A program made the translations under genes and the position numbers. This document shows positions 1 to 6,867 of a stretch of 35,355 bases of DNA, one piece after another. The stretch covers positions 1 to 35,355 of the forward strand of contig CALKWH010000149.1 in NCBI GenBank assembly GCA_938004375.1, written 5' to 3'. This DNA is from an uncultured Pseudomonadota bacterium. Its GTDB lineage: Bacteria > Myxococcota_A > Polyangia > HGW-17. The stretch's first letter is position 1, and every line of letters begins with the position of its first letter. A model generated the notes under the pieces. The model worked only from the letters and a program-made list of their open reading frames with translations, did no database searches and was not told the DNA's origin.

Positions 1-55
1 CGTCAACAACGTCAACAACGTCAACAACGTCAACAACGTCAACAACACCAACAAC
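1..55 (+). repeat. (GTCAACAAC)n coding repeat at contig start
   Basis: This is a nine-base unit (xxC AAC AAC) in tandem, coding Val-Asn-Asn and finally Thr-Asn-Asn. The sequence begins mid-repeat. The same unit recurs at 1198-1329, 9259-9378 and 12275-12406, which makes it a likely place for a short-read assembly to break. Confidence 0.9.
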
Positions 56-1006
56 GGGCTGGACGGGACCTGCGTGTTCGGACAGATGTACGGCGACCTG
101 TGGCGTCATCCGGGGGCGGTGATCCTCCTGTCCTCCCGCGTGCTGACCGCCGAGGACACTCTCTCCCCGCTGGAAGAGGAGCAGGTCGTCGCCGCCGTGC
201 ACGCCTCCTCCTGGACCGACGTGACCACCGCCCCCGAGGCCTTCGGGGTCGTGGACGGCGGCGAGATCAACCAGATCGAGCTCTGGGACGCGAGCAACCG
301 CCTGCCCTTCACCGCGTACGAGTACGGCGCGGGGGACAACTCCTACGGCATGATCTTCGCGTGGGGCACCACCGACGGCGCCGCCCGCATCGGCGACGGC
401 GACCTGTACGACTGCACCGTGTTCTGGGGCGCCGAGCGCCGGCCCTGCAGCGACACGGCCCCCTGCGCCGAGGGCCTGACCTGCGCAGGGAACCCCGAGT
501 CCGTGGGCCAGGGCTTCTGCTTCGATCCCGCCGCGCCCGAGCACCCCGCCAACGGCTCCGAGTGCTCCGCCGAGGACCCCTGCCCGGCCGGCACCGGCCT
601 GGTGTGCGCCGGCGGCATGCTCTGCAACCCCGCCTGGATGCGCGGCCGCTTCGTGGCCGAGCCGGCCCTGGCCATCCCCGACAATGACGCCACCGGGATC
701 GTCGTCCAGGTGCCCGTCTACGGCCTCGCGACCGTGAGCACCGACGTGCTCCTCGACCTGTTCATCGTGCACCCGCGCCCGGCCGACCTGATCGTGACGC
801 TGGTGAACCCCGCCACCACCGAGGCCGTCGTGTTCGACCACGTGGCCGGCGGCAGCGAAATCTACCTGCGCGACGCCGTCATCCTGGGGTTCCCCGGCGA
901 CGAGTCCGCCAACGGCATCTGGGAGCTGCGCGTGGCCGACACCGCCCCCGGCGAGACCGGCACCCTCGAGGAGCTCGCCCTCACCGTGACCAGCCGCATG
1001 GACTGA
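2..1006 (+). CDS. Secreted protein with Asn-rich linker and C-terminal P-domain (5'-truncated)
   Basis: The reading frame is open from base 2 and runs through five Val-Asn-Asn units and one Thr-Asn-Asn unit (to base 55) before the folded part, so the real start and signal peptide lie outside the window. The GTG at 74 is an internal codon. The middle part has paired cysteines (around 436-630) resembling small disulfide modules. The last ~110 residues look like a proprotein-convertase P/HomoB domain: a run starting IPDN, then a beta-sandwich pattern ending in GIWELRVAD and a 'GTLEELALTV' strand. P-domains occur in many secreted bacterial proteins. No protease catalytic domain is visible, so the function is unknown. 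By analogy with the three other Asn-linker genes in this window it is probably a surface lipoprotein. It is followed 77 bases later by another gene of the same class. Confidence 0.75.
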   Translation, partial: VNNVNNVNNVNNVNNTNNGLDGTCVFGQMYGDLWRHPGAVILLSSRVLTAEDTLSPLEEEQVVAAVHASSWTDVTTAPEAFGVVDGGEINQIELWDASNRLPFTAYEYGAGDNSYGMIFAWGTTDGAARIGDGDLYDCTVFWGAERRPCSDTAPCAEGLTCAGNPESVGQGFCFDPAAPEHPANGSECSAEDPCPAGTGLVCAGGMLCNPAWMRGRFVAEPALAIPDNDATGIVVQVPVYGLATVSTDVLLDLFIVHPRPADLIVTLVNPATTEAVVFDHVAGGSEIYLRDAVILGFPGDESANGIWELRVADTAPGETGTLEELALTVTSRMD

Positions 1007-1083
1007 GCCCCGCCTTTTCCGCAATCGACGCGTGCGGATCGCCGACAATCGTGATATGAAATAACATCAAAGGAGGTTCCGGC

Positions 1084-2649
1084 ATGTCCATCCGCCAACC
1101 CGGCCCCCGTCTGCGCGCCCTGCGTCCCGTCATCCTCGGGGGGCTCCTCCTGTGCTTCGCGGCCTGCACGTTCGACACCGCCGGCCTCGAGGCCCTGAAC
1201 GTCAACAACGTCAACAACGCGAACAACGCGAACAACCTCAACAACCTCAACAACCTCAACAACACCAACGCCGGCAACGTCAACAACGCCAACAACACCA
1301 ACGCGGGCAACGTCAACAACGTCAACAACGCCATCTGCGGCGACGGCCTCGTGACCGCCCCCGAGACCTGTGACGACGGCAATTCCACCCCGGACGACGG
1401 CTGCGCCGCCTGCGCCAACGAGGCGGGCTGGACCTGCGAGAGCGAGCCCAGCGTCTGCGCGCCGCTGTGCGGCGACGGCCTCCTCGTGGGCCCCGAGTCC
1501 TGCGACGACGGCAACGCCACCCCCGACGACGGGTGCACCGCCTGCGTCACCGACCAGGACTGGACCTGCACGGGCGCGCCCAGCGTCTGCCGCCCCGGGG
1601 ACTGGTACCACCCCGCGTGGTCGTCGCGGCGCACCCTCACCGTCCCGGCGGGCTCCGTCGACGCGGACCTGGCCGACTTCCCGCTGCTGGTGCACCTCGC
1701 GCCCGAGCACCTGACGGGCGCCCAGGCCGGCGCGGGCGACGTGCTGTTCACCCTCGACGACGGCGTGACGAAACTGGCCCACGAGGTGCTCATCCACGAT
1801 CCCGCCGTTCGCGGCTTTTGGGCCTTCGTGAAGGTCCCCCTGTTGCGGGCGACCCAGGACAACGTCCTCTACGTCTATCACGGCAATCCGGCCGCCCCGG
1901 CGCAGCAGGATCCGCCCGCCGTCTGGACCGCCGGCTTCGAGGCCGTGCTGCACCTGTTCGAGGAGGGCCTGGGCGTCGATGATGAATACGTCGACTCCAG
2001 CGGCCACGGCCTGCACGGGACCGGCGGCGGCATCCCGGGCGCCGGCACCCGCGACCGCGCCCCCACCCGCGACACCGGCGTGTTCGGCTGGTCGCAGCGC
2101 TTCCCCGGGGAAACCGTGAACCCGTCCCGCGCCATTCACCTGCGACCCCTGGACGACTCGACCTGGAACGCCCTGACAATCTCAGTCTGGATGAACCCCG
2201 AGGACACGGGCGACCAGCGCGTGTTCGGCCGCACCTGGGGCAACGGCGGCGCCGACATCGTCTGGCTCATGGGCAAGACCGACAAGCCCAAGTACCGGGT
2301 CCGCACGGTCACCAACCGCGTCGACGAGAACAACGGCGCCGCCTTCCCGCTGAACACCTGGATCCACTACGCCATGGTCTGGCAGGCCGCCGGCGCCGTG
2401 TCCGTCTACGGCAACGGCATGCTCCTGCACAACAAGAACCTGGCCGGCGACACCCTGTACGTCGACGACGCCGAGCCCATCATCGGCAACTCGCCCCTGT
2501 ACCCCGTAGATTCCCGCGCTTTTTTGGGCCGCATCCAGGAGGCCCGCGTCGCCCGCGTCGCCCGCACGGCCGCCTGGCTCACCGCCGAGGCCGACAACCA
2601 GCGCGACGCCGACGCCTTCCACGTCGTGGGTGTGGCGCAGGTCTTTTGA
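1084..2649 (+). CDS. Lipoprotein with Asn-rich linker, two DUF4215 repeats, DUF2341 and LamG domain
   Basis: The start has an excellent ribosome site (AAGGAGG, 8 bases upstream). The 521-residue protein has a lipoprotein signal peptide with cysteine at about residue 28 (LLCFAAC). Next comes a linker of NN-containing triplets (residues ~39-82), then two copies of the Cys-rich 'CGDG...E.CDDGN.TPDDGC' repeat (DUF4215 type, ~85-167), which is abundant in Myxococcota. A DUF2341-like segment follows (~175-270, beginning W.SRRTLTV and containing DFPLLVHL). The C-terminal half (~285-515) is a LamG/concanavalin-like jelly roll that includes 'WIHYAMVW'. This architecture suggests a surface-anchored glycan- or ligand-binding protein. 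No catalytic residues were recognised and the ligand cannot be predicted. It lies downstream of, and is similar in design to, the truncated gene at the left edge. Confidence 0.85.
   Translation: MSIRQPGPRLRALRPVILGGLLLCFAACTFDTAGLEALNVNNVNNANNANNLNNLNNLNNTNAGNVNNANNTNAGNVNNVNNAICGDGLVTAPETCDDGNSTPDDGCAACANEAGWTCESEPSVCAPLCGDGLLVGPESCDDGNATPDDGCTACVTDQDWTCTGAPSVCRPGDWYHPAWSSRRTLTVPAGSVDADLADFPLLVHLAPEHLTGAQAGAGDVLFTLDDGVTKLAHEVLIHDPAVRGFWAFVKVPLLRATQDNVLYVYHGNPAAPAQQDPPAVWTAGFEAVLHLFEEGLGVDDEYVDSSGHGLHGTGGGIPGAGTRDRAPTRDTGVFGWSQRFPGETVNPSRAIHLRPLDDSTWNALTISVWMNPEDTGDQRVFGRTWGNGGADIVWLMGKTDKPKYRVRTVTNRVDENNGAAFPLNTWIHYAMVWQAAGAVSVYGNGMLLHNKNLAGDTLYVDDAEPIIGNSPLYPVDSRAFLGRIQEARVARVARTAAWLTAEADNQRDADAFHVVGVAQVF
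1198..1329 (+). repeat. Asn-Asn-Xaa coding tandem repeat
   Basis: This is a tandem array of nine-base units of the form NNN-AAC-AAC within the lipoprotein gene. The third residue varies among Val, Ala, Leu and Thr, and two units are degenerate (Thr-Asn-Ala-Gly-Asn). It is more diverged than the arrays at 9259-9378 and 12275-12406. Confidence 0.85.
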
Positions 2650-2804
2650 GTTCCTTCCTTCACGATTCCCTTTTTCGACTTTTTTTCGACTGGTAGTTGC
2701 GTCTTCAAAAAACGTGCCCACATTGTCGGCGTCCCCGCATGGCTCATGTCGAGTTGTCGGGCACCCCGGCAGCGATGATTGCCTGCCACAGAAGGGAGAA
2801 CACC

Positions 2805-3215
2805 ATGGCCACACATTCTTTGACCGCTGCCAACCTCGACGCCACCATCGCCGACAATCCCGTCGTCATCATCGACTTCTGGGCCCCCTGGTGCGGCCCC
2901 TGCAAGAGTTTCGGGCCCATCTTCGAGAAGGCCTCCGAGAAGTACCCGGACATCAAGTTCATGAAGTGCAACACCGAGGAGGAGCAGGAGGTCGCCGGCG
3001 CGTTCGGCATCCGCTCGATCCCCACCACGGCCATCTTCCGCGACCAACTGCTGCTGTTCATGCAGCCGGGCATGCTCCCCGAGGCCGCCCTCGAGGAGGT
3101 CATCGGCAAGGTGATGGCGCTGAACATGGACGAGGTCCGCAAGGAGATCGAGGAGCACGAGAAGAACCACAAGCACGGCGGGTGCTCCTGCGGCCACGAC
3201 TGCGACGACTGTTGA
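2805..3215 (+). CDS. trxA: Thioredoxin with Cys/His-rich C-terminal tail
   Basis: The start at 2805 is preferred because GAAGGGAG lies 7 bases upstream and the protein then begins as a normal thioredoxin; in-frame starts further upstream would add unrelated residues. The 136-residue product has the redox motif W-C-G-P-C (Cys30 and Cys33) in a 'DFWAPWCGPC' context and the cis-proline loop 'SIPTTAIF'. This marks a cytoplasmic disulfide reductase of the thioredoxin fold. Typical thioredoxins are about 105-110 residues. Here the last ~25 residues form an acidic helix followed by a tail with four cysteines and several histidines (HKHGGCSC and GHDCDDC), which looks like a metal- or thiol-binding appendage. 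The stop codon falls inside a 21-bp repeat that recurs after the next gene. Family assignment is very secure; the role of the tail is inference. Confidence 0.93.
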   Translation: MATHSLTAANLDATIADNPVVIIDFWAPWCGPCKSFGPIFEKASEKYPDIKFMKCNTEEEQEVAGAFGIRSIPTTAIFRDQLLLFMQPGMLPEAALEEVIGKVMALNMDEVRKEIEEHEKNHKHGGCSCGHDCDDC

Positions 3216-3231
3216 TCCCGGCGCCGGAAGG
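3211..3231 (+). repeat. 21-bp direct repeat, left copy
   Basis: This is identical to 4450-4470. It begins GTTGATCCC, contains the thioredoxin stop codon (3213-3215) and a 10-base palindrome CCGGCGCCGG, and ends GAAGG. The bases flanking the two copies differ, so the repeat length is exactly 21. Confidence 0.95.
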
Positions 3232-3265
3232 ACCTGGCCATTTTGAAGCGTACCTGAAAACAGCC

Positions 3266-3293
3266 TTGACTGTTTTTAACTACACTCTAAAAT
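3266..3293 (+). promoter_or_regulatory. Sigma-70-like promoter for a probably leaderless ATPase mRNA, with inverted repeats
   Basis: TTGACT (3266-3271), 16 bases, TAAAAT (3288-3293). The predicted transcription start falls at about 3300, the A of the ATG, and no Shine-Dalgarno sequence precedes that ATG, so the transcript is probably leaderless. Two inverted repeats overlap the promoter: TGGCCATTTT (3235-3244) with AAAATGGCCA (3289-3298), and AAAACAG (3257-3263) with CTGTTTT (3270-3276). They look like operator sites. The stretch is notably AT-rich for this contig. Confidence 0.6.
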
Positions 3294-3299
3294 GGCCAC

Positions 3300-4454
3300 A
3301 TGCAGCGCTATCTCGAGACGGACATCCTGGAAGATCTGAATAAAAAAATGGTGTTCCTGGGGGGACCCCGGCAGGTTGGAAAAACCACCCTGGCGCGACA
3401 GCTGCTGGAGTCGGGCGGCGCGGGGAGCTACTTCAACTGGGACTACGACGAGGACCGACAAGGGATCCTCAAGAAGCGGTGGCGCGCCGAGGACACCCTC
3501 CTCGTGTTCGACGAACTGCACAAGTTTCCGCGCTGGAAGGGCTGGATCAAGGGTCTCTACGACGTCGAGGGCCGGGACCACCGCATCCTGGTGACCGGCT
3601 CCGCCCGCCTGGACGTCTACCGGCAGGGCGGTGACTCGCTGCTGGGGCGCTATCACCACTGGCGGCTGCACCCGCTGTCCCTCGACGAGCTCCCCCCGGG
3701 GATCGGGGCGCCCGACGCGCTGGCCCGGCTGCTGACGGTGGGGGGGTTCCCCGAGCCGTTCCTGTCCAATGACCCACGGGAGTGCCGCCGCTGGCGCAAG
3801 GAGCGCTTTGACCGCGTGCTTCAGGAGGACATCCGGGACCTGGAGAGCATCCGCAACATCCAGCAGGTGCGGCTGCTGCTGGATCTGCTGCGCGAACGGG
3901 TCGGCGGCCTCGTGGTGGTGTCGAACCTGGCGCGGGACGTGCTGGTCGCCCCCCAGACCGCGAAAGCCTGGATCGAGGCCCTGGAGCGCATGTACGTGCT
4001 CTTCCAGGTGAGGCCGCACACCACGGACATCGCCCGGGCCGTGCAGAAGCCGCCCAAGGTGTATTTCACCGACGTGGCCGACGCCCGGGACGACCCCGGC
4101 GCCCGCCTCGAGAACCTGGTGGCGGCGGGGCTGCTCAAACGCCTGCACTACCGGGAGGACCGGGACGGCCACCGGTGCGAGCTGCGCTACATCCGGGACA
4201 AGGAGGGCCGCGAGGTGGACTTCGCCGTGGTGATCGACGGAACCCTTGACGAGCTCGTGGAGGTGAAGTCCGCGGACGACGCCCTCTCGCCGGCCCTGGC
4301 CTACTACACCCGCCGGCTCAGGCCGCGCCGTGCCACCCAGATCGTAGGCCAGCTCACCCGCCCCTACGACCAGGAAGGCATCCGCGTGACCGACCCGATC
4401 CGCTATTTCTCCGAGGACATCCCCTGGGCTCCCTCTGCGTCAGTCAACGGTTGA
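3300..4454 (+). CDS. AAA ATPase with C-terminal DUF4143 domain
   Basis: This 384-residue protein belongs to the widespread AAA_14/DUF4143 ATPase family, whose biological role is not established. It has a Walker A motif GGPRQVGKTT (residues 21-30, Lys28), Walker B LLVFDE (67-72) and a sensor-like ILVTGSARLD (96-105). The C-terminal DUF4143 region starts at about residue 180. Near residues 304-322 it contains EVDF followed by VEVKS, a spacing that resembles the PD-(D/E)XK nuclease fold. The ATG at 3300 has no ribosome site, but a promoter places the mRNA start there. The gene is a self-contained unit (own promoter, stop codon within a 21-bp repeat) between thioredoxin and a protease, which suggests it was inserted. 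Its codon use is GC-rich like its neighbours. Family assignment is secure, the molecular function unknown. Confidence 0.9.
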   Translation: MQRYLETDILEDLNKKMVFLGGPRQVGKTTLARQLLESGGAGSYFNWDYDEDRQGILKKRWRAEDTLLVFDELHKFPRWKGWIKGLYDVEGRDHRILVTGSARLDVYRQGGDSLLGRYHHWRLHPLSLDELPPGIGAPDALARLLTVGGFPEPFLSNDPRECRRWRKERFDRVLQEDIRDLESIRNIQQVRLLLDLLRERVGGLVVVSNLARDVLVAPQTAKAWIEALERMYVLFQVRPHTTDIARAVQKPPKVYFTDVADARDDPGARLENLVAAGLLKRLHYREDRDGHRCELRYIRDKEGREVDFAVVIDGTLDELVEVKSADDALSPALAYYTRRLRPRRATQIVGQLTRPYDQEGIRVTDPIRYFSEDIPWAPSASVNG

Positions 4455-4470
4455 TCCCGGCGCCGGAAGG
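4450..4470 (+). repeat. 21-bp direct repeat, right copy
   Basis: This is a perfect second copy of 3211-3231. It supplies the stop codon (4452-4454) of the ATPase gene. The two copies bracket the ATPase and its promoter, giving a repeat unit of 1,239 bases. Confidence 0.95.
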
Positions 4471-4500
4471 CGTCACAATCGGCCCACGGGAGGACACGCC

Positions 4501-5835
4501 GTGCGCCATGTACCCTTGATCCTCGTTTTGACAGGGATCGCCCTGATCCCCGCCTGCAGCGACCGCGCCCCGTCGCCGTCGCCTTCACATTCACCGTCAC
4601 CGGCACCGGCAGCGTCGCCGTCGCCGCCGCCGTCACCGTCGCCGTCAACGTCTCCGTCACCGACGACGATCCCCGCAGCGGACGCCGCCGCCGACCTGCG
4701 CACGCTCGTCACCGAGCTGCCGAAACTGCACAAGGACCTGTTCTTCCGGCTGCCCCGGGAGCGCTGGGAGGCGCTCGCCGCGGCCGCGGGCGAGGAGCTC
4801 GACGGCCACACGCGGGCGCAGCTCGCCGTGCGCCTGGCGAAGCTCTTGGCCGCGGCGGGCGACGGGCACACGGGGCTCGCGCTGGCCGGCCTGCCCGAGT
4901 TCGGCCGGCTCCCGGTGATCCTGCGCGTGTTCCCCGACGGACTGTACGTGATCGAAGCCGCGAGGGACCACGGCGCCCTGCGCGGCAAGAAGCTGGCGCG
5001 CATCGGCCGGCAGACCGCCGACGAGGCCCGCGCCGCCGTGGAGCCGCTGATCTCCCGCGACAACGCCGGGTTCCTGGCCGCGCAGGTCGCCCAGGTGCTG
5101 ACCATCCCCGAGGTGCTGCAGGCGGTGGGGATCTCCGACCGCGCCGACCTCGTGCGCGTCGAAACAGCCGACGGAGCCGGCTTCGAGCTCGCCCGCGTCG
5201 CCTCGTGGCGCGAGGTGGCGTGGCACAAACCCTCGGAGCTCGTGCCCCTGCACCGCTCGAAGCCGCACCTGGCCTACTGGAACGATTGGCTGCCCCGCGA
5301 GAAGACCCTGTACTTCCAGTACAACCGCTGCGCCGACGACCCGGCCGCGAAGATGACCTTCGCCCAGCTGGTGGAGGGGACCCTCGGGTTCATGAATCAG
5401 AAGCCGGTGGAGCGCTTCGTGCTGGACCTGCGCGACAACGGCGGCGGCGACTCGCGGATCGCCGCGCCCCTGATCGCCGCGCTCGCCGCCCACCCCACGC
5501 TCAACGCCCGGGGCCGCCTGTTAGTGCTGATCGGTCGAAACACGTTCTCGTCGGCGGTGCTCAACGCGCTGGAGTTGAAGAAAAAGACCCGCGCGCTGCT
5601 CGTGGGGGAGCCCACCGGCGGCCGCCCCAGCCACTTCGGCGAGGTGAAGACGCTGACGCTGCCCCGCACCGGCTGGAAGATCTCCTACTCGACGAAGTAC
5701 TTCACCACCGACCTGGTGCAGGGCGATCCCGATGCGCTGGCTCCGGATCTGCCCGTGGAGGTCACCGGCGCCGCCTGGTTCTCGGGGCGCGACCCGGTAT
5801 TGGACGCCGCCCTGGCCTTTACGCCCGGTTCATGA
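4501..5835 (+). CDS. S41-family (C-terminal-processing-like) serine peptidase lipoprotein
   Basis: The gene starts with GTG after GGGAGGA. The 444-residue product has a lipoprotein signal peptide (LIPAC, Cys19) and then a Pro-Ser-rich linker (residues ~23-57) encoded by near-tandem CCGTC(A/G) triplets. The body ends in an S41 peptidase domain: 'LDLRDNGGGDSR', then 'NTFSSAV' with the likely nucleophile Ser350, and 'ALLVGEPTGGRPSHFGE'. This arrangement is typical of S41 proteins that cut unstructured substrates in the cell envelope. A clear PDZ domain was not recognised. The last 17 bases overlap the convergent EFR1 gene. If the 1,239-base repeat unit upstream is an insertion, this gene was originally the close downstream neighbour of thioredoxin. 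Confidence 0.85.
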   Translation: MRHVPLILVLTGIALIPACSDRAPSPSPSHSPSPAPAASPSPPPSPSPSTSPSPTTIPAADAAADLRTLVTELPKLHKDLFFRLPRERWEALAAAAGEELDGHTRAQLAVRLAKLLAAAGDGHTGLALAGLPEFGRLPVILRVFPDGLYVIEAARDHGALRGKKLARIGRQTADEARAAVEPLISRDNAGFLAAQVAQVLTIPEVLQAVGISDRADLVRVETADGAGFELARVASWREVAWHKPSELVPLHRSKPHLAYWNDWLPREKTLYFQYNRCADDPAAKMTFAQLVEGTLGFMNQKPVERFVLDLRDNGGGDSRIAAPLIAALAAHPTLNARGRLLVLIGRNTFSSAVLNALELKKKTRALLVGEPTGGRPSHFGEVKTLTLPRTGWKISYSTKYFTTDLVQGDPDALAPDLPVEVTGAAWFSGRDPVLDAALAFTPGS

Positions 5836-6607
5836 GGTCCTTCACGCTCACGTCGCGGTGGCGGTAGCGGCGGCGCGACTTCGTCAGGGAGCCGGTCTGC
5901 ACGGCCTGACGCGGGCAGAGGTTGATGCAGCCCAGGCAGGCCTCGCACCGTCCGCCCCATACCGGCCGGTTTGTCTCGTCGAGCGTGATGTTGGAGGCCG
6001 GACAGACGGCCACGCAGGTGCCGCACCCGTTGCAGGCGTCGGTGGCGAAGAAGCTCCGGTCGTAGGTCTTCACGCCCTTCTGGAACAGCGGAAACACGAC
6101 GCCGCTCTTGAACCGCGCGCCGACGCCGGCGGAGGTGGCCGGCCGCTTTTCACGCGCGGCGAGGACTGCCTGGGCCGCGGCCAGCTCGCCCTCTCCGAGC
6201 GCGAAGATCGCCGCGGCCTTCTCCCCCTCGACCGGGTTGGACCCGACGACGTAGTTGGACGGCATCCGGATGGTGAAGAACGCGGAGACGTCGAGACCGC
6301 GCTCCCGGAAGAGCCGGTCCGTCACCACCGTCGCGTTCGCCGGTCCGCCGCCGTGGGTCAAGGCCACGAAGGCGTAGCCGATTTCACCCACCGCGGCGGC
6401 CCGGATGAACCGCTGGATGACGGGTGGCGGTCCGTAGGCGTACACCGGAAACACGAACCCGACCACCTCGCCCGAGAGCTCGGGCGGATTCGCCAGGAGC
6501 CGGTCGGTGATGGCCAAAAGGCGCATGCCCGGGAAGGCTTCGGCCAGGCGGCGGGCGGCGTGGAGTGAATTTCCGGTGCCGGAGAACCAGTAGCAGGTCA
6601 TGGTCAT
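5819..6607 (-). CDS. EFR1-type flavodoxin/ferredoxin fusion protein
   Basis: The start at 6607 is chosen for its GGGAGAAG ribosome site 6 bases upstream; a longer open frame exists but has no good start. The 262-residue protein begins with a flavodoxin-like FMN-binding loop (WFSGTGNS) and ends with two [4Fe-4S] motifs, CNGCGTCVAVCP and CEACLGCINLCP. That combination defines the EFR1 family. It is a cytoplasmic electron-transfer protein; the physiological partner is not known for most members. A good promoter (TTGACA-17-GATCAT) lies just upstream. The gene is divergent from an ABC1-type kinase and converges on the S41 protease gene with a short overlap. Confidence 0.87.
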   Translation of the reverse strand: MTMTCYWFSGTGNSLHAARRLAEAFPGMRLLAITDRLLANPPELSGEVVGFVFPVYAYGPPPVIQRFIRAAAVGEIGYAFVALTHGGGPANATVVTDRLFRERGLDVSAFFTIRMPSNYVVGSNPVEGEKAAAIFALGEGELAAAQAVLAAREKRPATSAGVGARFKSGVVFPLFQKGVKTYDRSFFATDACNGCGTCVAVCPASNITLDETNRPVWGGRCEACLGCINLCPRQAVQTGSLTKSRRRYRHRDVSVKDLMNRA

Positions 6608-6632
6608 GGGCGTCTTCTCCCTTCCGGCGGGC

Positions 6633-6661
6633 ATGATCCCCGTTGAAAGGGAGCGTGTCAA
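6633..6661 (-). promoter_or_regulatory. Promoter of the EFR1-type gene
   Basis: Read on the minus strand: TTGACA (6661-6656), 17 bases, GATCAT (6638-6633). This gives a 5' leader of about 20 bases containing the ribosome site. Confidence 0.6.
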
Positions 6662-6809
6662 GGCCCGCACCACGGGCCAACGAACGCGCCTGCAACGCAG
6701 GCGAACAGACCAGCGAAGGAATGCGCCGACCCCGAAGGGTGTCGGTGCATTCCTGGTGAAGAGGAAAGACCCTTTCCGCGCCGGAGAGGAAAGACGCATT
6801 CCATGCGTC
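6662..6809. other. Cluster of palindromes between divergent promoters
   Basis: This non-coding stretch holds at least four stem-forming sequences. GGCCCG/CGGGCC lies at 6662-6678. CGCCTGC-AAC-GCAGGCG lies at 6687-6703. A long stem occupies 6717-6754: eight pairs AGGAATGC/GCATTCCT, one G-T wobble, CCGAC/GTCGG, one bulge, CCC/GGG, loop GAA. GACGCAT-TCC-ATGCGTC lies at 6793-6809. In addition CTTTCC (6772-6777) can pair with GGAAAG on either side (6763-6768 or 6788-6793), and GAGGAAAGAC occurs twice (6761, 6786). There is no T-tract after the long stem and no open frame, so it is neither an obvious terminator nor a gene. Confidence 0.7.
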
Positions 6810-6814
6810 GTCCC

Positions 6815-6862
6815 TTGACAGCGGAGTGGCGTCGTGCAATTTTTTTGCGACCTGAGGAGGTC
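6815..6862 (+). promoter_or_regulatory. Possible promoter and ribosome site of the ABC1-type kinase gene
   Basis: A perfect TTGACA (6815-6820) is followed by a poor, T-rich -10 region (AATTTT at 6838-6843). A strong GAGGAGGT ribosome site lies 6-13 bases before the ATG at 6868. Confidence 0.4.
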
Positions 6863-6867
6863 CCCCG

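Noticed and set aside
862..2139. Long minus-strand open frame opposite the LamG lipoprotein.
   Set aside because: It is an anti-sense shadow of the Asn-repeat region: it codes low-complexity Val/Asp runs from the GTCAACAAC complement and has no conserved motif.
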